From positions 186,001-250,000 of the forward strand of contig NZ_JAFBEA010000002.1 of NCBI RefSeq assembly GCF_016908515.1: a DNA stretch of 64,000 nucleotides, read 5' to 3'. Position 1 is the first letter of the stretch. The number at the start of each line of letters is the position of its first letter. The notes below the pieces were generated by a model. That model was given only the letters and a program-made list of their open reading frames with translations, made no database searches and was not told the origin of the DNA. Of this stretch, positions 7,341-15,913 are shown piece after piece. Origin of the DNA: Virgibacillus halotolerans (GTDB lineage: Bacteria > Bacillota > Bacilli > Bacillales > Amphibacillaceae). The position numbers and the translations under genes are program-made.

Positions 7341-10300
7341 TTGGCTAAATCTAAATTTGATTACAAAAAACGAATGAATGCAATACGGAAGGTACATATG
7401 AAAAGAACTGCTGCGGTTGCAACCACAATAGTATTGGTTACTGCTCCGATAAGCATGCCTAAAAATATGCAAATTCCAGGGTTTGAAACAGGTGTGGTTC
7501 AAGCTGCATCGTTAGCAGACGTACAACTTTTACAAGATGTAAGCATCGGGGCAGATGTATCAAATGTTGAAGGTGACGGTCCTTATAATTTAGCTTTGTC
7601 AATGACAGGACAAGGTGTTGCTGATGCGGGTGTGCTTAACCCAGAAAAAGTTGCCGTTTTCTATGCACCGGACTTAGCGGGAAAAATGCAGGCGGATGGA
7701 CAGGCGAATGTACGTGTGGAGATTCTTCCCGTGACGATGGACGATCTTCCAGCATTGAATACTGCTTTAGAGGGCCTACAAGGGACATTGAGTGGCTTAG
7801 TAACTGGTTTAATAAGTGGGATTGATGCTGCGTTGCCCGCAATAATTCCTCCTTCACTTGTAGAGATCAATGGACTGGACGAATTAAATGCGGCTATTGA
7901 TAACCTCAATAATCTAAATACAGCTTTAGCAGATGTTTTAGCGTATGAAGACCAAGTTGATGTTGTCGTAAATGATGATGGATCAGTCGTTGTAGAATTC
8001 TCAGACGGTCTTGGAAATCATTTAGAAACAGCTGTCAGAGATGTTGTTCAGAGTGCGCTTGATGATGTTTCTGCTGCTGTTAATAATCTTGAAATAAATA
8101 TATTAAGCGATTTACCAATTGTAGGAGATTTACTTGGCAGTCTTACGAACGATCTTTTATTGCCGCTTGTAGGAAATGTAACCAATGAGCTAACAAATCT
8201 TACAGATCAATTAACAAATGGAACAATTGATTTAACAAATGATTTAGCTGGATTGCAAGTGATTGGTGAAACTACTGTAAATGCTAATGTTTTGGTTGAT
8301 AAGCCGGCTGAAGTTGAAGGCCAGGTCGAGATTGAAGGTGCCGGAGTAAACACAGGTGTGATTGATGCTGAATTGTTAAGTAGCCTTCAAGATTCTGCAA
8401 TAGTAGAATTTGATGAACAGGATGATGGCGACGGAGATGCTGACGCCGACGCTGATGCTGATGCTGATGCTGACGCCGACGCTGATGCTGACGCTGATGC
8501 TGACGCCGACGCTGATGCTGATGCCGATGCTGATGCCGATGCTGATGCCGATGCTGATGCTGATGCCGATGCTGATGCTGACGCCGATGCCGATGCTGAC
8601 GCTGATGCTGACGCCGACGCTGATGCCGACGCTGATGCCGACGCCGATGCTGACGCTGATGCCGATGCCGACGCTGATGCTGACGCTGATGCTGACGCCG
8701 ATGCCGATGCTGACGCCGATGCCGATGCTGACGCCGATGCTGACGCTGATGCTGACGCTGACGCTGACGCTGACGCTGACGCTGACGCCGACGCTGATGC
8801 CGATGCTGACGCTGATGCCGATGCCGATGCTGACGCTGACGCCGACGCCGATGCCGATGCTGATGCTGATGCTGATGCCGATGCTGATGCCGACGCTGAT
8901 GCCGACGCTGATGCCGACGCTGACGCCGATGCTGACGCTGACGCCGATGCTGATGCCGATGCTGACGCCGACGCTGATGCTGATGCTGACGCCGACGCTG
9001 ATGCCGATGCTGATGCTGATGCTGACGCCGACGCTGATGCCGATGCTGATGCCGATGCTGACGCCGATGCCGATGCTGACGCTGATGCTGACGCCGACGC
9101 TGATGCCGACGCTGATGCCGACGCCGATGCTGACGCTGATGCTGACGCTGATGCCGATGCTGACGCTGATGCTGACGCCGATGCTGATGCCGATGCTGAT
9201 GCTGACGCCGATGCTGACGCCGATGCCGATGCTGACGCCGATGCTGACGCTGATGCTGACGCTGACGCTGATGCTGACGCCGATGCTGATGCCGATGCTG
9301 ATGCTGACGCCGATGCCGATGCTGACGCCGATGCTGACGCCGATGCTGACGCTGATGCTGACGCTGACGCTGATGCTGACGCCGACGCTGATGCCGATGC
9401 TGATGCCGATGCCGATGCTGACGCTGACGCCGATGCTGACGCCGATGCCGATGCTGATGCTGATGCTGATGCCGACGCTGATGCCGACGCTGATGCCGAC
9501 GCTGATGCTGACGCTGATGCCGATGCCGATGCTGACGCTGACGCCGATGCTGACGCCGATGCCGATGCTGACGCCGATGCCGATGCTGATGCTGATGCCG
9601 ATGCTGATGCCGACGCCGACGCTGATGCCGACGCTGATGCCGACGCTGACGCCGATGCTGACGCTGACGCCGATGCTGATGCTGATGCCGATGCTGATGC
9701 CGATGCCGACGCTGACTCCGATTCGGACGCTGATGGAGACGGAGATGATGGCTTAATTTTAGATATTCCAACTGTTGAAGATGCATATGATGGTGAGACT
9801 GAAGTTATAGGAACAGGTGAGTCAGGATCGACTGTTCATGTTAAAGACGAAGCAGGAAATGAATTAGGTACAGGAGAAGTTGATGCAGACGGAAACTTCA
9901 CAGTTGAATTAGAATCGCCATTAGAAGAAGGAATGGAGCTTGAAGTAACCCAATCTCAAGAAGATGAAGATGGTGAAACTGTCGAAAGTGATCCAGCTTA
10001 TGTGACTGTTCTAGCAAGCGAAGATGAAGATGGGGACGGCGATGCCGACGCCGATGCTGACGCTGATGCAGACAAGGATAACGGATCTAGCGAAGACAAC
10101 GGTGCTGATACTGGTATTATTGGAGGTATTGGAAGCACAGGTGGTGGAGCTGGTGGATCCCCTGAACACAGTGGTTTAACTGGAAACACAAATACTGTTG
10201 ATGGAAGTAATACCGATGGTTACGGAGAAGGGAATAAACTTCCGGATACTGCTACATCAACGTATAACTGGTTATTCGCTGGTTTGCTGGCGATGATGGC

Positions 10301-10358
10301 TGGAGCAGCTGGACTGTTTACCCGTAGAAAGAAAGATAAAATAGTTAAGAAACATTAA
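7341..10358 (+). CDS. LPXTG wall-anchored protein with 213 Asp-Ala repeats
   Basis: A 1005-residue secreted, wall-anchored protein. An N-terminal signal peptide ends near VQAASLADV. The folded N-terminal part (about 55-360) is rich in Leu, Asn, Asp and Val and I do not recognise it. Residues 366-791 are an uninterrupted Asp-Ala dipeptide repeat. A bacterial Ig-like domain follows (PTVEDAYDGETEVIGTGESG to DPAYVTVLASED), then a shorter Asp-Ala stretch, a Gly-rich linker, and the sorting signal KLPDTATSTYNW with a hydrophobic helix and RRKK tail. LPDTA-type signals are used by class D sortases such as B. subtilis YhcS, and one lies 1.9 kb downstream. The start is TTG at 7341, six bases after GGGAGGG. 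The repeat is probably an extended acidic stalk. The ligand is unknown. Confidence 0.92.
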   Translation: MAKSKFDYKKRMNAIRKVHMKRTAAVATTIVLVTAPISMPKNMQIPGFETGVVQAASLADVQLLQDVSIGADVSNVEGDGPYNLALSMTGQGVADAGVLNPEKVAVFYAPDLAGKMQADGQANVRVEILPVTMDDLPALNTALEGLQGTLSGLVTGLISGIDAALPAIIPPSLVEINGLDELNAAIDNLNNLNTALADVLAYEDQVDVVVNDDGSVVVEFSDGLGNHLETAVRDVVQSALDDVSAAVNNLEINILSDLPIVGDLLGSLTNDLLLPLVGNVTNELTNLTDQLTNGTIDLTNDLAGLQVIGETTVNANVLVDKPAEVEGQVEIEGAGVNTGVIDAELLSSLQDSAIVEFDEQDDGDGDADADADADADADADADADADADADADADADADADADADADADADADADADADADADADADADADADADADADADADADADADADADADADADADADADADADADADADADADADADADADADADADADADADADADADADADADADADADADADADADADADADADADADADADADADADADADADADADADADADADADADADADADADADADADADADADADADADADADADADADADADADADADADADADADADADADADADADADADADADADADADADADADADADADADADADADADADADADADADADADADADADADADADADADADADADADADADADADADADADADADADADADADADADADADADADADADADADADADADADADADADADADADADADADADADADADADADSDSDADGDGDDGLILDIPTVEDAYDGETEVIGTGESGSTVHVKDEAGNELGTGEVDADGNFTVELESPLEEGMELEVTQSQEDEDGETVESDPAYVTVLASEDEDGDGDADADADADADKDNGSSEDNGADTGIIGGIGSTGGGAGGSPEHSGLTGNTNTVDGSNTDGYGEGNKLPDTATSTYNWLFAGLLAMMAGAAGLFTRRKKDKIVKKH
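8436..9713 (+). repeat. Pure Asp-Ala coding tandem repeat, 213 copies of a 6-base unit
   Basis: All 1278 bases follow the pattern GAYGCY, using only GAT/GAC and GCT/GCC. Third positions vary between T and C, so copies differ at DNA level while the protein never changes. This pattern indicates old expansion plus strong selection on the dipeptide. Longer blocks are duplicated inside; for example the 80 bases from 8581 recur exactly at 9061. Replication slippage and recombination should make the length variable between strains. Confidence 0.95.
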
Positions 10359-10385
10359 GCGACACAAATAGAAAGGATAATAATT

Positions 10386-10413
10386 AGCCTATATTCTAAC
10401 ATGGATATAGGCT
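10386..10413 (+). terminator. Terminator after the LPXTG gene
   Basis: AGCCTATAT and ATATAGGCT form a 9-bp stem with a 10-base loop, followed by GATTATTTT. The next gene starts 35 bases later, so some read-through is possible. Confidence 0.65.
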
Positions 10414-10447
10414 GATTATTTTCATTGTTAAAGGAGAGCTGATTGAT

Positions 10448-12187
10448 GTGAGTGAGGAAAAGACACAATTAGGTTACGTACATAAAATGATCGATGGGTT
10501 TGAAGAACAGTTTAATAAGAAAATAGAAAATGGTACATTGGGAATAGTGAAAGTAGATGAAGAGTCAAGATATATCCTATTTTTATCTGTGGGAAATCCC
10601 TCTATTCGGGCACGTGTTTATAAAACTGCTGCAACGAATTATTCAAAGGCATTTAACAATATTCGAGAAAAAGCAATCGATCTCGTTCGTAAAAATCAAA
10701 TCGATCCACAATGGATTAAAATTGACGTAGTAAACAGTGTAAGCCAATTGCCTTTTGAAGATTTGCAAAAAGAGATAGCAAAAACTAGGAAAAATTACTT
10801 TCGTTCAGGCATAGCTTTTGATGCAGGATTTCGCATGGCTTTTTTAGAACAAGAAATAAATGGGAATGCCATGATTAGAGATGGGAAAAATACATCGCTG
10901 CAATTAAATGAAAAAAATATTAATCACTATTTAAACTTTAATAACAAGCATAATAATCGCCTGCCTTTCATGAAAAAAATGTATCAAAATAAATCTGTCT
11001 ACCTCTTTAATACAATAAGCATCTTTAAAAATAGAGATGATCAACAATTTTATGATTTATATAATGGAGCACTTACAAATGGCATTAGAAAAATAGATAA
11101 TATCAAAGATGAGGCTAGGTTGCTAATAGAGCATTCTGCTTACTATCTAGTTGATCAGGTTAAAGCAGATGGTCAATTTGAATATGGATATTTCTCCCCA
11201 TTTGCCAAAAAAATTGGGACGTACAACATATTACGTCATTCCAGTTCGCTGTATTCGATGGCGGAAGCTTACGAGGTTTTACAGGATAAACAAATTATCG
11301 ATACGGTTGAAAAAGGGTTAGACTATTTAATCCGTGAAGCGATCGTATATAAAGCCGATGCCGATGAGGAAACAGCCTTTGTTGTGGATAATGCGAATCA
11401 CCAGGAAATCAAATTAGGTTCAAGTGCAACTGCTATTTTGGCAATGACAAAATATATGGAAATGACAAAGTCTGATAAATTCCTTAAGGTTGCTCAAGCA
11501 CTGGCACGAGGGATTATTCAAATGAAGACCCCGAGTGGTGGTTTTGTGCATGTTTTAAGCTATCCAACGTTCGAAATTAAAGACCTTTATAGAATCATTT
11601 ATTATGAAGGGGAAGCCATCTTTTCATTGTTACGCTTGTATGAGATAGATAAAAACGATTTATGGCTGAATGAAGTGAAAAAATCATTTGATTACTTTAT
11701 AGCTAATGATTATTGGAAACATCATGACCATTGGCTAAGTTATGCAGCGAATGAGTTAACTGACTACATACCAGAAGATATATATTTTATTTTTGGATTA
11801 AAGAATTGTAATAATAGGCTCAACTTCATATATCATCGAGAAACGACTTATCCAACATTTTTAGAACTGACGATGGCTGCTTATAAGATAATAGATAAGA
11901 TAAAGAAACTTGATAAGTTATACTTACTAGAATATATTGATGAGGATTTTCTGGAAAAAACAATTGATAAACGTGCTGAATATCAGCGGGTAGGATTTTT
12001 CTATCCTGAAATGGCGATGTATACAAAGGATCCAAGTCTTATATTAAATGGATTTTTTATTCGTCATCATTCCTTCCGTGTACGAATTGATGACGTGGAG
12101 CACTATTTATCAGGGTATTGCCAATACCTTCAATTTCGAATTCCGCACTTACAGGGTGAACTGGATAAAACGATTATAGGGGTTTAG
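10448..12187 (+). CDS. Uncharacterised alpha-helical-repeat protein, possibly an (alpha/alpha)6-toroid enzyme
   Basis: A 579-residue protein without signal peptide or membrane helix. Residues 1-150 form a mixed domain (IRARVYKTAATNYSKAFNNI, then FRSGIAFDAGFRMAFLEQEI) that I cannot name. Residues about 220-560 show regularly spaced helices with YYLVDQVKADGQFEYGY, LRHSSSLYSMAEAYEVL, LGSSATAILAMTKYME and TPSGGFVHVLSYPTFE. This arrangement recalls six-hairpin glycosidases, epimerases and terpene-cyclase-like toroids, with candidate acid residues in DGQFEYGY. The GTG start follows AAAGGAG by about ten bases. It sits between the wall-anchored protein and the sortase, 38 bases before the latter, so it may modify a surface polymer or the anchored protein. 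The enzymatic role is inference only. Confidence 0.75.
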   Translation: MSEEKTQLGYVHKMIDGFEEQFNKKIENGTLGIVKVDEESRYILFLSVGNPSIRARVYKTAATNYSKAFNNIREKAIDLVRKNQIDPQWIKIDVVNSVSQLPFEDLQKEIAKTRKNYFRSGIAFDAGFRMAFLEQEINGNAMIRDGKNTSLQLNEKNINHYLNFNNKHNNRLPFMKKMYQNKSVYLFNTISIFKNRDDQQFYDLYNGALTNGIRKIDNIKDEARLLIEHSAYYLVDQVKADGQFEYGYFSPFAKKIGTYNILRHSSSLYSMAEAYEVLQDKQIIDTVEKGLDYLIREAIVYKADADEETAFVVDNANHQEIKLGSSATAILAMTKYMEMTKSDKFLKVAQALARGIIQMKTPSGGFVHVLSYPTFEIKDLYRIIYYEGEAIFSLLRLYEIDKNDLWLNEVKKSFDYFIANDYWKHHDHWLSYAANELTDYIPEDIYFIFGLKNCNNRLNFIYHRETTYPTFLELTMAAYKIIDKIKKLDKLYLLEYIDEDFLEKTIDKRAEYQRVGFFYPEMAMYTKDPSLILNGFFIRHHSFRVRIDDVEHYLSGYCQYLQFRIPHLQGELDKTIIGV

Positions 12188-12225
12188 GATAGCACGAATA
12201 GTAATCCAATAAGGGGTATATATTT

Positions 12226-12799
12226 ATGTTGAAAATGATTTCTAAACTATTGATTATCGCCGGAATGATCATGCTTGTTTTCGGTGCAGGTAGGCTGGTG
12301 CTAACACACTTTCAACAAGAAAAAGCATTAAAGGAAGCAAAGCAGATTAGTTCTGAACATGATGGTACAGAAAAGGAAGATAGATTTAGGAACCCAATAT
12401 AGTGAGATGAAAGAGGGAGATACAATTGGCCTTCTGTATATCCCGCGCCTTGATCGTGAAATACCGATTATTTCCGGTACCGATGAAGATGAGCTGGCTA
12501 AAGGAGTTGGGCATTATTCCAGTACTGCATTGCCGGGGCAAAAAGATCAAATTTTGTTATCTGGTCACCGGGATACTGTTTTTCGCCAATTTGGAGAGCT
12601 GGAAAATGGTGATGAAATTCAGGTGAAGATGGAAAGCGAAACATTTGTTTACGAGATTTATGATACGGAAATTGTTGATGCGGATGATAGATCGATCATT
12701 CAACCGACAGCTCCGGACGAAGTGTTAACTTTATCAACTTGTTATCCTTTTTCATACATCGGAAACGCTCCGGATCGATATATCGTTTATGCAAAATAA
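12226..12799 (+). pseudogene. srtD: Class D sortase split by a frameshift
   Basis: Frame 1 (12226-12402) encodes an N-terminal membrane anchor (MLKMISKLLIIAGMIMLVFG) and a short linker, then stops. A second frame (from ATG 12359) encodes the catalytic domain: GDTIGLLYIPRLDREIPI, catalytic His in SGHRDTVFRQFGEL, Cys in LSTCYPFSYIGNAP, and Arg in PDRYIVYA. Removing one A from the AAAA run at 12371-12374 joins both into a normal class D sortase of about 190 residues. All catalytic residues survive, so the lesion is recent, a sequencing error, or a slippage site. As written, the second frame could give a soluble enzyme without anchor. Class D sortases attach proteins with LPNTA/LPDTA-type signals, matching the upstream LPDTA protein. 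Confidence 0.8.
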
Positions 12800-12800
12800 T

Positions 12801-12843
12801 AAACAGTGCTGTGTACATTAATCGATCGTATATAGCGCTGTTT
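12801..12843 (+). terminator. Terminator after the sortase
   Basis: AAACAGTGCT pairs with AGCGCTGTTT (one G-T) across a 23-base loop, followed by CGTTTATATTT. It closes the surface-protein locus. Confidence 0.6.
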
Positions 12844-13018
12844 CGTTTATATTTATAATATATTCGTTTAGGGTTTTACAAGATGTATCAGATATACGTA
12901 GTTTTGGGATGAATTATCGCATGCTATGTATATAAAGGCACGACAATTTTGTAACCAGAACAACTATATTGTTATCTCTATTCAGTCCTCACTCAATACA
13001 ACTCTATATATCAAATAT

Positions 13019-13033
13019 TTGAAAACGCTATCA
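13019..13033 (+). promoter_or_regulatory. cre-like site before the amidase gene
   Basis: TTGAAAACGCTATCA differs from the cre consensus at one position. It lies 46 bases before the start codon, a position suited to catabolite repression of the amidase gene. Confidence 0.45.
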
Positions 13034-13078
13034 AAGTAGAGTTAAATAGAGATAGATAGAAGAAAGGGGAGAGGGACC

Positions 13079-14374
13079 TTGAGCACAAAACAAACAGTTT
13101 ATGTCAATACATTTACAGACGGTATTCTTGATCCGGAGAGGGAAATGGAATATGTCGTAAAAGATGGCGGGCATATTGTGGCCAATACAGCTCCAGGATG
13201 TTGGGGGCCAATGATTACACCAGCCTTAAAAGGTGGTCATGAAGTTACTAATCCTGTTTATGTGGAAGGTGCGGAAATCGGAGATGCGATTGCCATTCAC
13301 ATTAAATCAATAGAAGTCACATCAATGGTCACTGCATCGGGAAATGATAAACCAGTTGAGGGACGTTTCAACGGAGATCCATTTGTAGCTGCTAAGTGTC
13401 CGGAATGTGGTACATTGAACCCGGAAACGGTTATAAAGGGAATCGGCGAAAAGGCCATTCATTGCAAAAACTGTGATGCGGATATTACCCCGTTTGCTTT
13501 CACACACGCCTACACAATTGCTTTTAACGATAAAAAATCTGTAGGCCTCACTTTAAATAAAGAAGCAGCCGAAATAGTTGCAAAAGATGGAAAGAAATAT
13601 ATGAATACACCAGAAAACTCAATTCAAAATCCAATCGTTACCTTCGCTCCAAATGGGATGCCAGGAACGATTGCACGACTTAGACCATTTTTAGGTCAGT
13701 TAGGTACAACCCCTGCTCGGGCATTGCCAGATTCACATAATGCAGGTGACTTTGGACAATTTTTGATAGGAGCTCCGCATGATTATGGAATTACTCAGGA
13801 ACAGCTCGGGGACAGGACGGATGGCCACATGGATATCAATCGGGTACGAACAGGAGCGGTTCTGATATGTCCTGTGAAAGTTCAAGGTGGCGGTGTTTAC
13901 CTGGGGGACATGCACGCAATGCAAGGTGATGGAGAGATTGCAGGCCATACTGCAGATGTATCCGGGATTGTGAATCTACAGGTCAACGTATTAAAAGATA
14001 TGCAAATAGATGGGCCGTTACTACTTCCAGTTTATGAAGATTTGCCTCACTTGGCAAAACCATTTAGTGAAGAAGAAAAACAACAAGCACTTAAATTGGG
14101 TGAACAGTGGGGCGTCAAAGAAATCGAGGAATCTTATCCAATCTCTTTTGTCGGATCCGGCGCAGATCTCAATGAAGCAACGAATAATGGAATGGAAAGA
14201 GCTGCGAGTTTTTTTGATATTACTGTTCCAGAAGTAATGAACCGTGCAACTATTAATGGCTCCATCGAGATCGGGCGTCATCCAGGAGTAGTAACAGTTA
14301 CATTCCTAGTTCCTGAAACGTATTTAAAGAATAAGGGTTTGATAGAGTTAGTTAAAGAGCAGTATGCGTTATAG
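13079..14374 (+). CDS. Acetamidase/formamidase family protein
   Basis: A 431-residue cytoplasmic enzyme of the FmdA/AmdA family, which hydrolyses formamide, acetamide or related short amides to ammonia and the acid. Family features are GHIVANTAPGCWGPMITP (residue 32 on), the metal-site region GDMHAMQGDGEIAGHTADVS (about 280), and TRLRPFLGQLG-like segments. An inserted zinc ribbon with two Cys pairs (CPECGTLNPE and HCKNCDAD, about residues 105-140) is not present in the shortest family members. The TTG start at 13079 follows a GGGGAGAGGG ribosome binding site. The gene stands alone with a terminator at 14517. The exact amide is not predictable. Confidence 0.88.
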   Translation: MSTKQTVYVNTFTDGILDPEREMEYVVKDGGHIVANTAPGCWGPMITPALKGGHEVTNPVYVEGAEIGDAIAIHIKSIEVTSMVTASGNDKPVEGRFNGDPFVAAKCPECGTLNPETVIKGIGEKAIHCKNCDADITPFAFTHAYTIAFNDKKSVGLTLNKEAAEIVAKDGKKYMNTPENSIQNPIVTFAPNGMPGTIARLRPFLGQLGTTPARALPDSHNAGDFGQFLIGAPHDYGITQEQLGDRTDGHMDINRVRTGAVLICPVKVQGGGVYLGDMHAMQGDGEIAGHTADVSGIVNLQVNVLKDMQIDGPLLLPVYEDLPHLAKPFSEEEKQQALKLGEQWGVKEIEESYPISFVGSGADLNEATNNGMERAASFFDITVPEVMNRATINGSIEIGRHPGVVTVTFLVPETYLKNKGLIELVKEQYAL

Positions 14375-14516
14375 CATTAGACGGATTAGAGAAGATACGC
14401 TTACAGATTGAATGATAGGTAAATCTTAGAGAAGAATGCACGAACGCATTTATCCAGAAAGTGTTTGGAAACATTATATTTAGATATGTATTCGTGATTC
14501 TTACAGTCCTTTAAAA

Positions 14517-14545
14517 TGAGCCATTGCCTATTAGGTGATGGCTCA
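14517..14545 (+). terminator. Terminator after the amidase gene
   Basis: TGAGCCAT and ATGGCTCA form an 8-bp stem with a 13-base loop. The remaining bases up to the PhoP-like boxes at 14760 hold no gene that I can support. Confidence 0.5.
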
Positions 14546-14759
14546 AAATTATGTTATAGGTTTACATTATAAAGCAGAAGTAGGATATATTTGTTTAGAA
14601 TTAAGATGGAATGACAAAATTGAAATGGCAAGTCTTATATAAAAATGATTAACATAAAAGTGGATACACACGGAAAAACATTGAGCAGTGCACTACTTGA
14701 GATGGAAATTGTCTAAAGTATTTTTTATCTGAGTTAGTACTACTAGTCTTTTGATTTTA

Positions 14760-14812
14760 TTTACAATTCTTTACCTCCCCTTAATCTTCAATTAATAGTC
14801 TTGCTTTATAAT
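14760..14812 (+). promoter_or_regulatory. PhoP-like boxes and -10 element of glpQ
   Basis: Four TTAACA-like hexamers begin at 14761 (TTACAA), 14771 (TTACCT), 14781 (TTAATC) and 14792 (TTAATA), so they repeat every 10-11 bases. They are followed by a perfect TATAAT at 14807-14812, and there is no -35 box. This is the layout of PhoP-activated promoters in Bacillus, and glpQ is a known PhoP target in B. subtilis. Confidence 0.55.
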
Positions 14813-14847
14813 AATAAATAAATACTGAAAAGGGAGAGGTTAAAATT

Positions 14848-15699
14848 ATGTTCCGTAAATTCACGATTTTATCTATGACAACAATGTTTTTAATGTCCAT
14901 GTTTACAATTCCGGTACTCGCATCCAGTAGTGAAACACCGGCAATTAAACAACAGCAGAAAATGGTTAATATTGCACATCGTGGTGCCTCCGGTCATGCA
15001 CCAGAAAATACAATAGCTGCCTTTGATAAAGCATTTGAAATGAAGGCGGATTATATTGAAATAGATGTACAACAGACAAGGGATGGAAGGTTAGTAGTCA
15101 TCCATGACACAACAATAGATCGTACTACAAATGGAACGGGATCCGTTAGTGATTACACACTTGAGGAGCTTAGACAACTCGATGCGGGGACTTGGTTTGG
15201 TAAGGACTTTATCGGTGAACAGATACCTACATTTGAGGAAATATTGGACAGGTATCGTGGAAAGATCGGGATATTAATAGAATTAAAGTCACCTGAACTG
15301 TATCCAGGTGTGGAGGAAAAGGTTATCGATGCCTTAATCGAGCGTAATATGCACAGGCCTAATAACCAAAAAGTTATTATCCAGTCATTCAATCATGAAT
15401 CAGTAAAAAAATCAAAGGAACTTGTACCTAACATACCCCATGGTGTTCTTACCGACTCATCGTGGGCAGACGTTACAGATGAACAGCTAGCAGAGTTTGC
15501 AGCATATGCCGATTTTTATAACCCAAATATGAATATCGTCACACATGAGCTTGTTGAGAGAGTTCAAGATAAGGGGCTGAAGATGTATCCCTATACTGTA
15601 CGAACCCAGGAACAAGCAGACAACTTATTTGAGCTAGGTGTTGATGGTATCATAACTGACTTTCCTGAATATGTTTATAAGCATCCTGTGAAGAAGTAA
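14848..15699 (+). CDS. glpQ: Secreted glycerophosphodiester phosphodiesterase
   Basis: A 283-residue exported enzyme with a signal peptide ending near VLASSSE. It hydrolyses glycerophosphodiesters to glycerol-3-phosphate and an alcohol. The GDPD signature is complete: NIAHRGASGHAPENTIAAFD (catalytic His and the Glu of PENT), YIEIDVQQTRDGRLVVIHD (metal Glu/Asp and second His), LIELKSPE and GVDGIITDFPE. In B. subtilis the homologue degrades wall teichoic acid during phosphate starvation, and PhoP-like boxes upstream here fit that role. A hairpin that recurs near 26.1 kb follows the gene. Confidence 0.93.
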   Translation: MFRKFTILSMTTMFLMSMFTIPVLASSSETPAIKQQQKMVNIAHRGASGHAPENTIAAFDKAFEMKADYIEIDVQQTRDGRLVVIHDTTIDRTTNGTGSVSDYTLEELRQLDAGTWFGKDFIGEQIPTFEEILDRYRGKIGILIELKSPELYPGVEEKVIDALIERNMHRPNNQKVIIQSFNHESVKKSKELVPNIPHGVLTDSSWADVTDEQLAEFAAYADFYNPNMNIVTHELVERVQDKGLKMYPYTVRTQEQADNLFELGVDGIITDFPEYVYKHPVKK

Positions 15700-15772
15700 G
15701 GAATGATGGTAGATTAGTAATCTATTTTTTCAGCGATTTAACCCGGTTTCATCATAGGAGGGGGCTGGATCT

Positions 15773-15857
15773 GGTTCAGAATTTATAACCGATTTGTTTC
15801 CCTGATATCGAATAAAATATGCAGTGTCGAAGCGCCTTTTCATAAAAGGCGCTTATT
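15773..15857 (+). repeat. 85-base repeat with hairpin, copy 1
   Basis: This segment matches 26096-26180 over its whole length with few changes. It encodes the tail GSEFITDLF and a stop codon, and ends in a perfect hairpin (AAGCGCCTTTT and AAAAGGCGCTT, 15830-15854). The other copy has a compensatory base-pair change in the stem. It is probably the 3' end and terminator of a gene family whose body is lost here. Confidence 0.7.
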
Positions 15858-15913
15858 AATGTTAGGCCTTTGTTGTGTTTGTTTTGGTATCAATAGGGTA
15901 AATATCATCTAAT

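Noticed and set aside
8436-9713. CRISPR array
   Set aside because: The repeat is a pure coding hexamer in frame with a surface protein, with no spacers.
8284-9786. Long antisense and alternative-frame ORFs across the Asp-Ala tract (500 and 448 codons)
   Set aside because: They are produced mechanically by the 6-base repeat, which has no stop codon in several frames. Their products are Gln/Arg/His or Met/Leu/Thr/Pro repeats without start signals.
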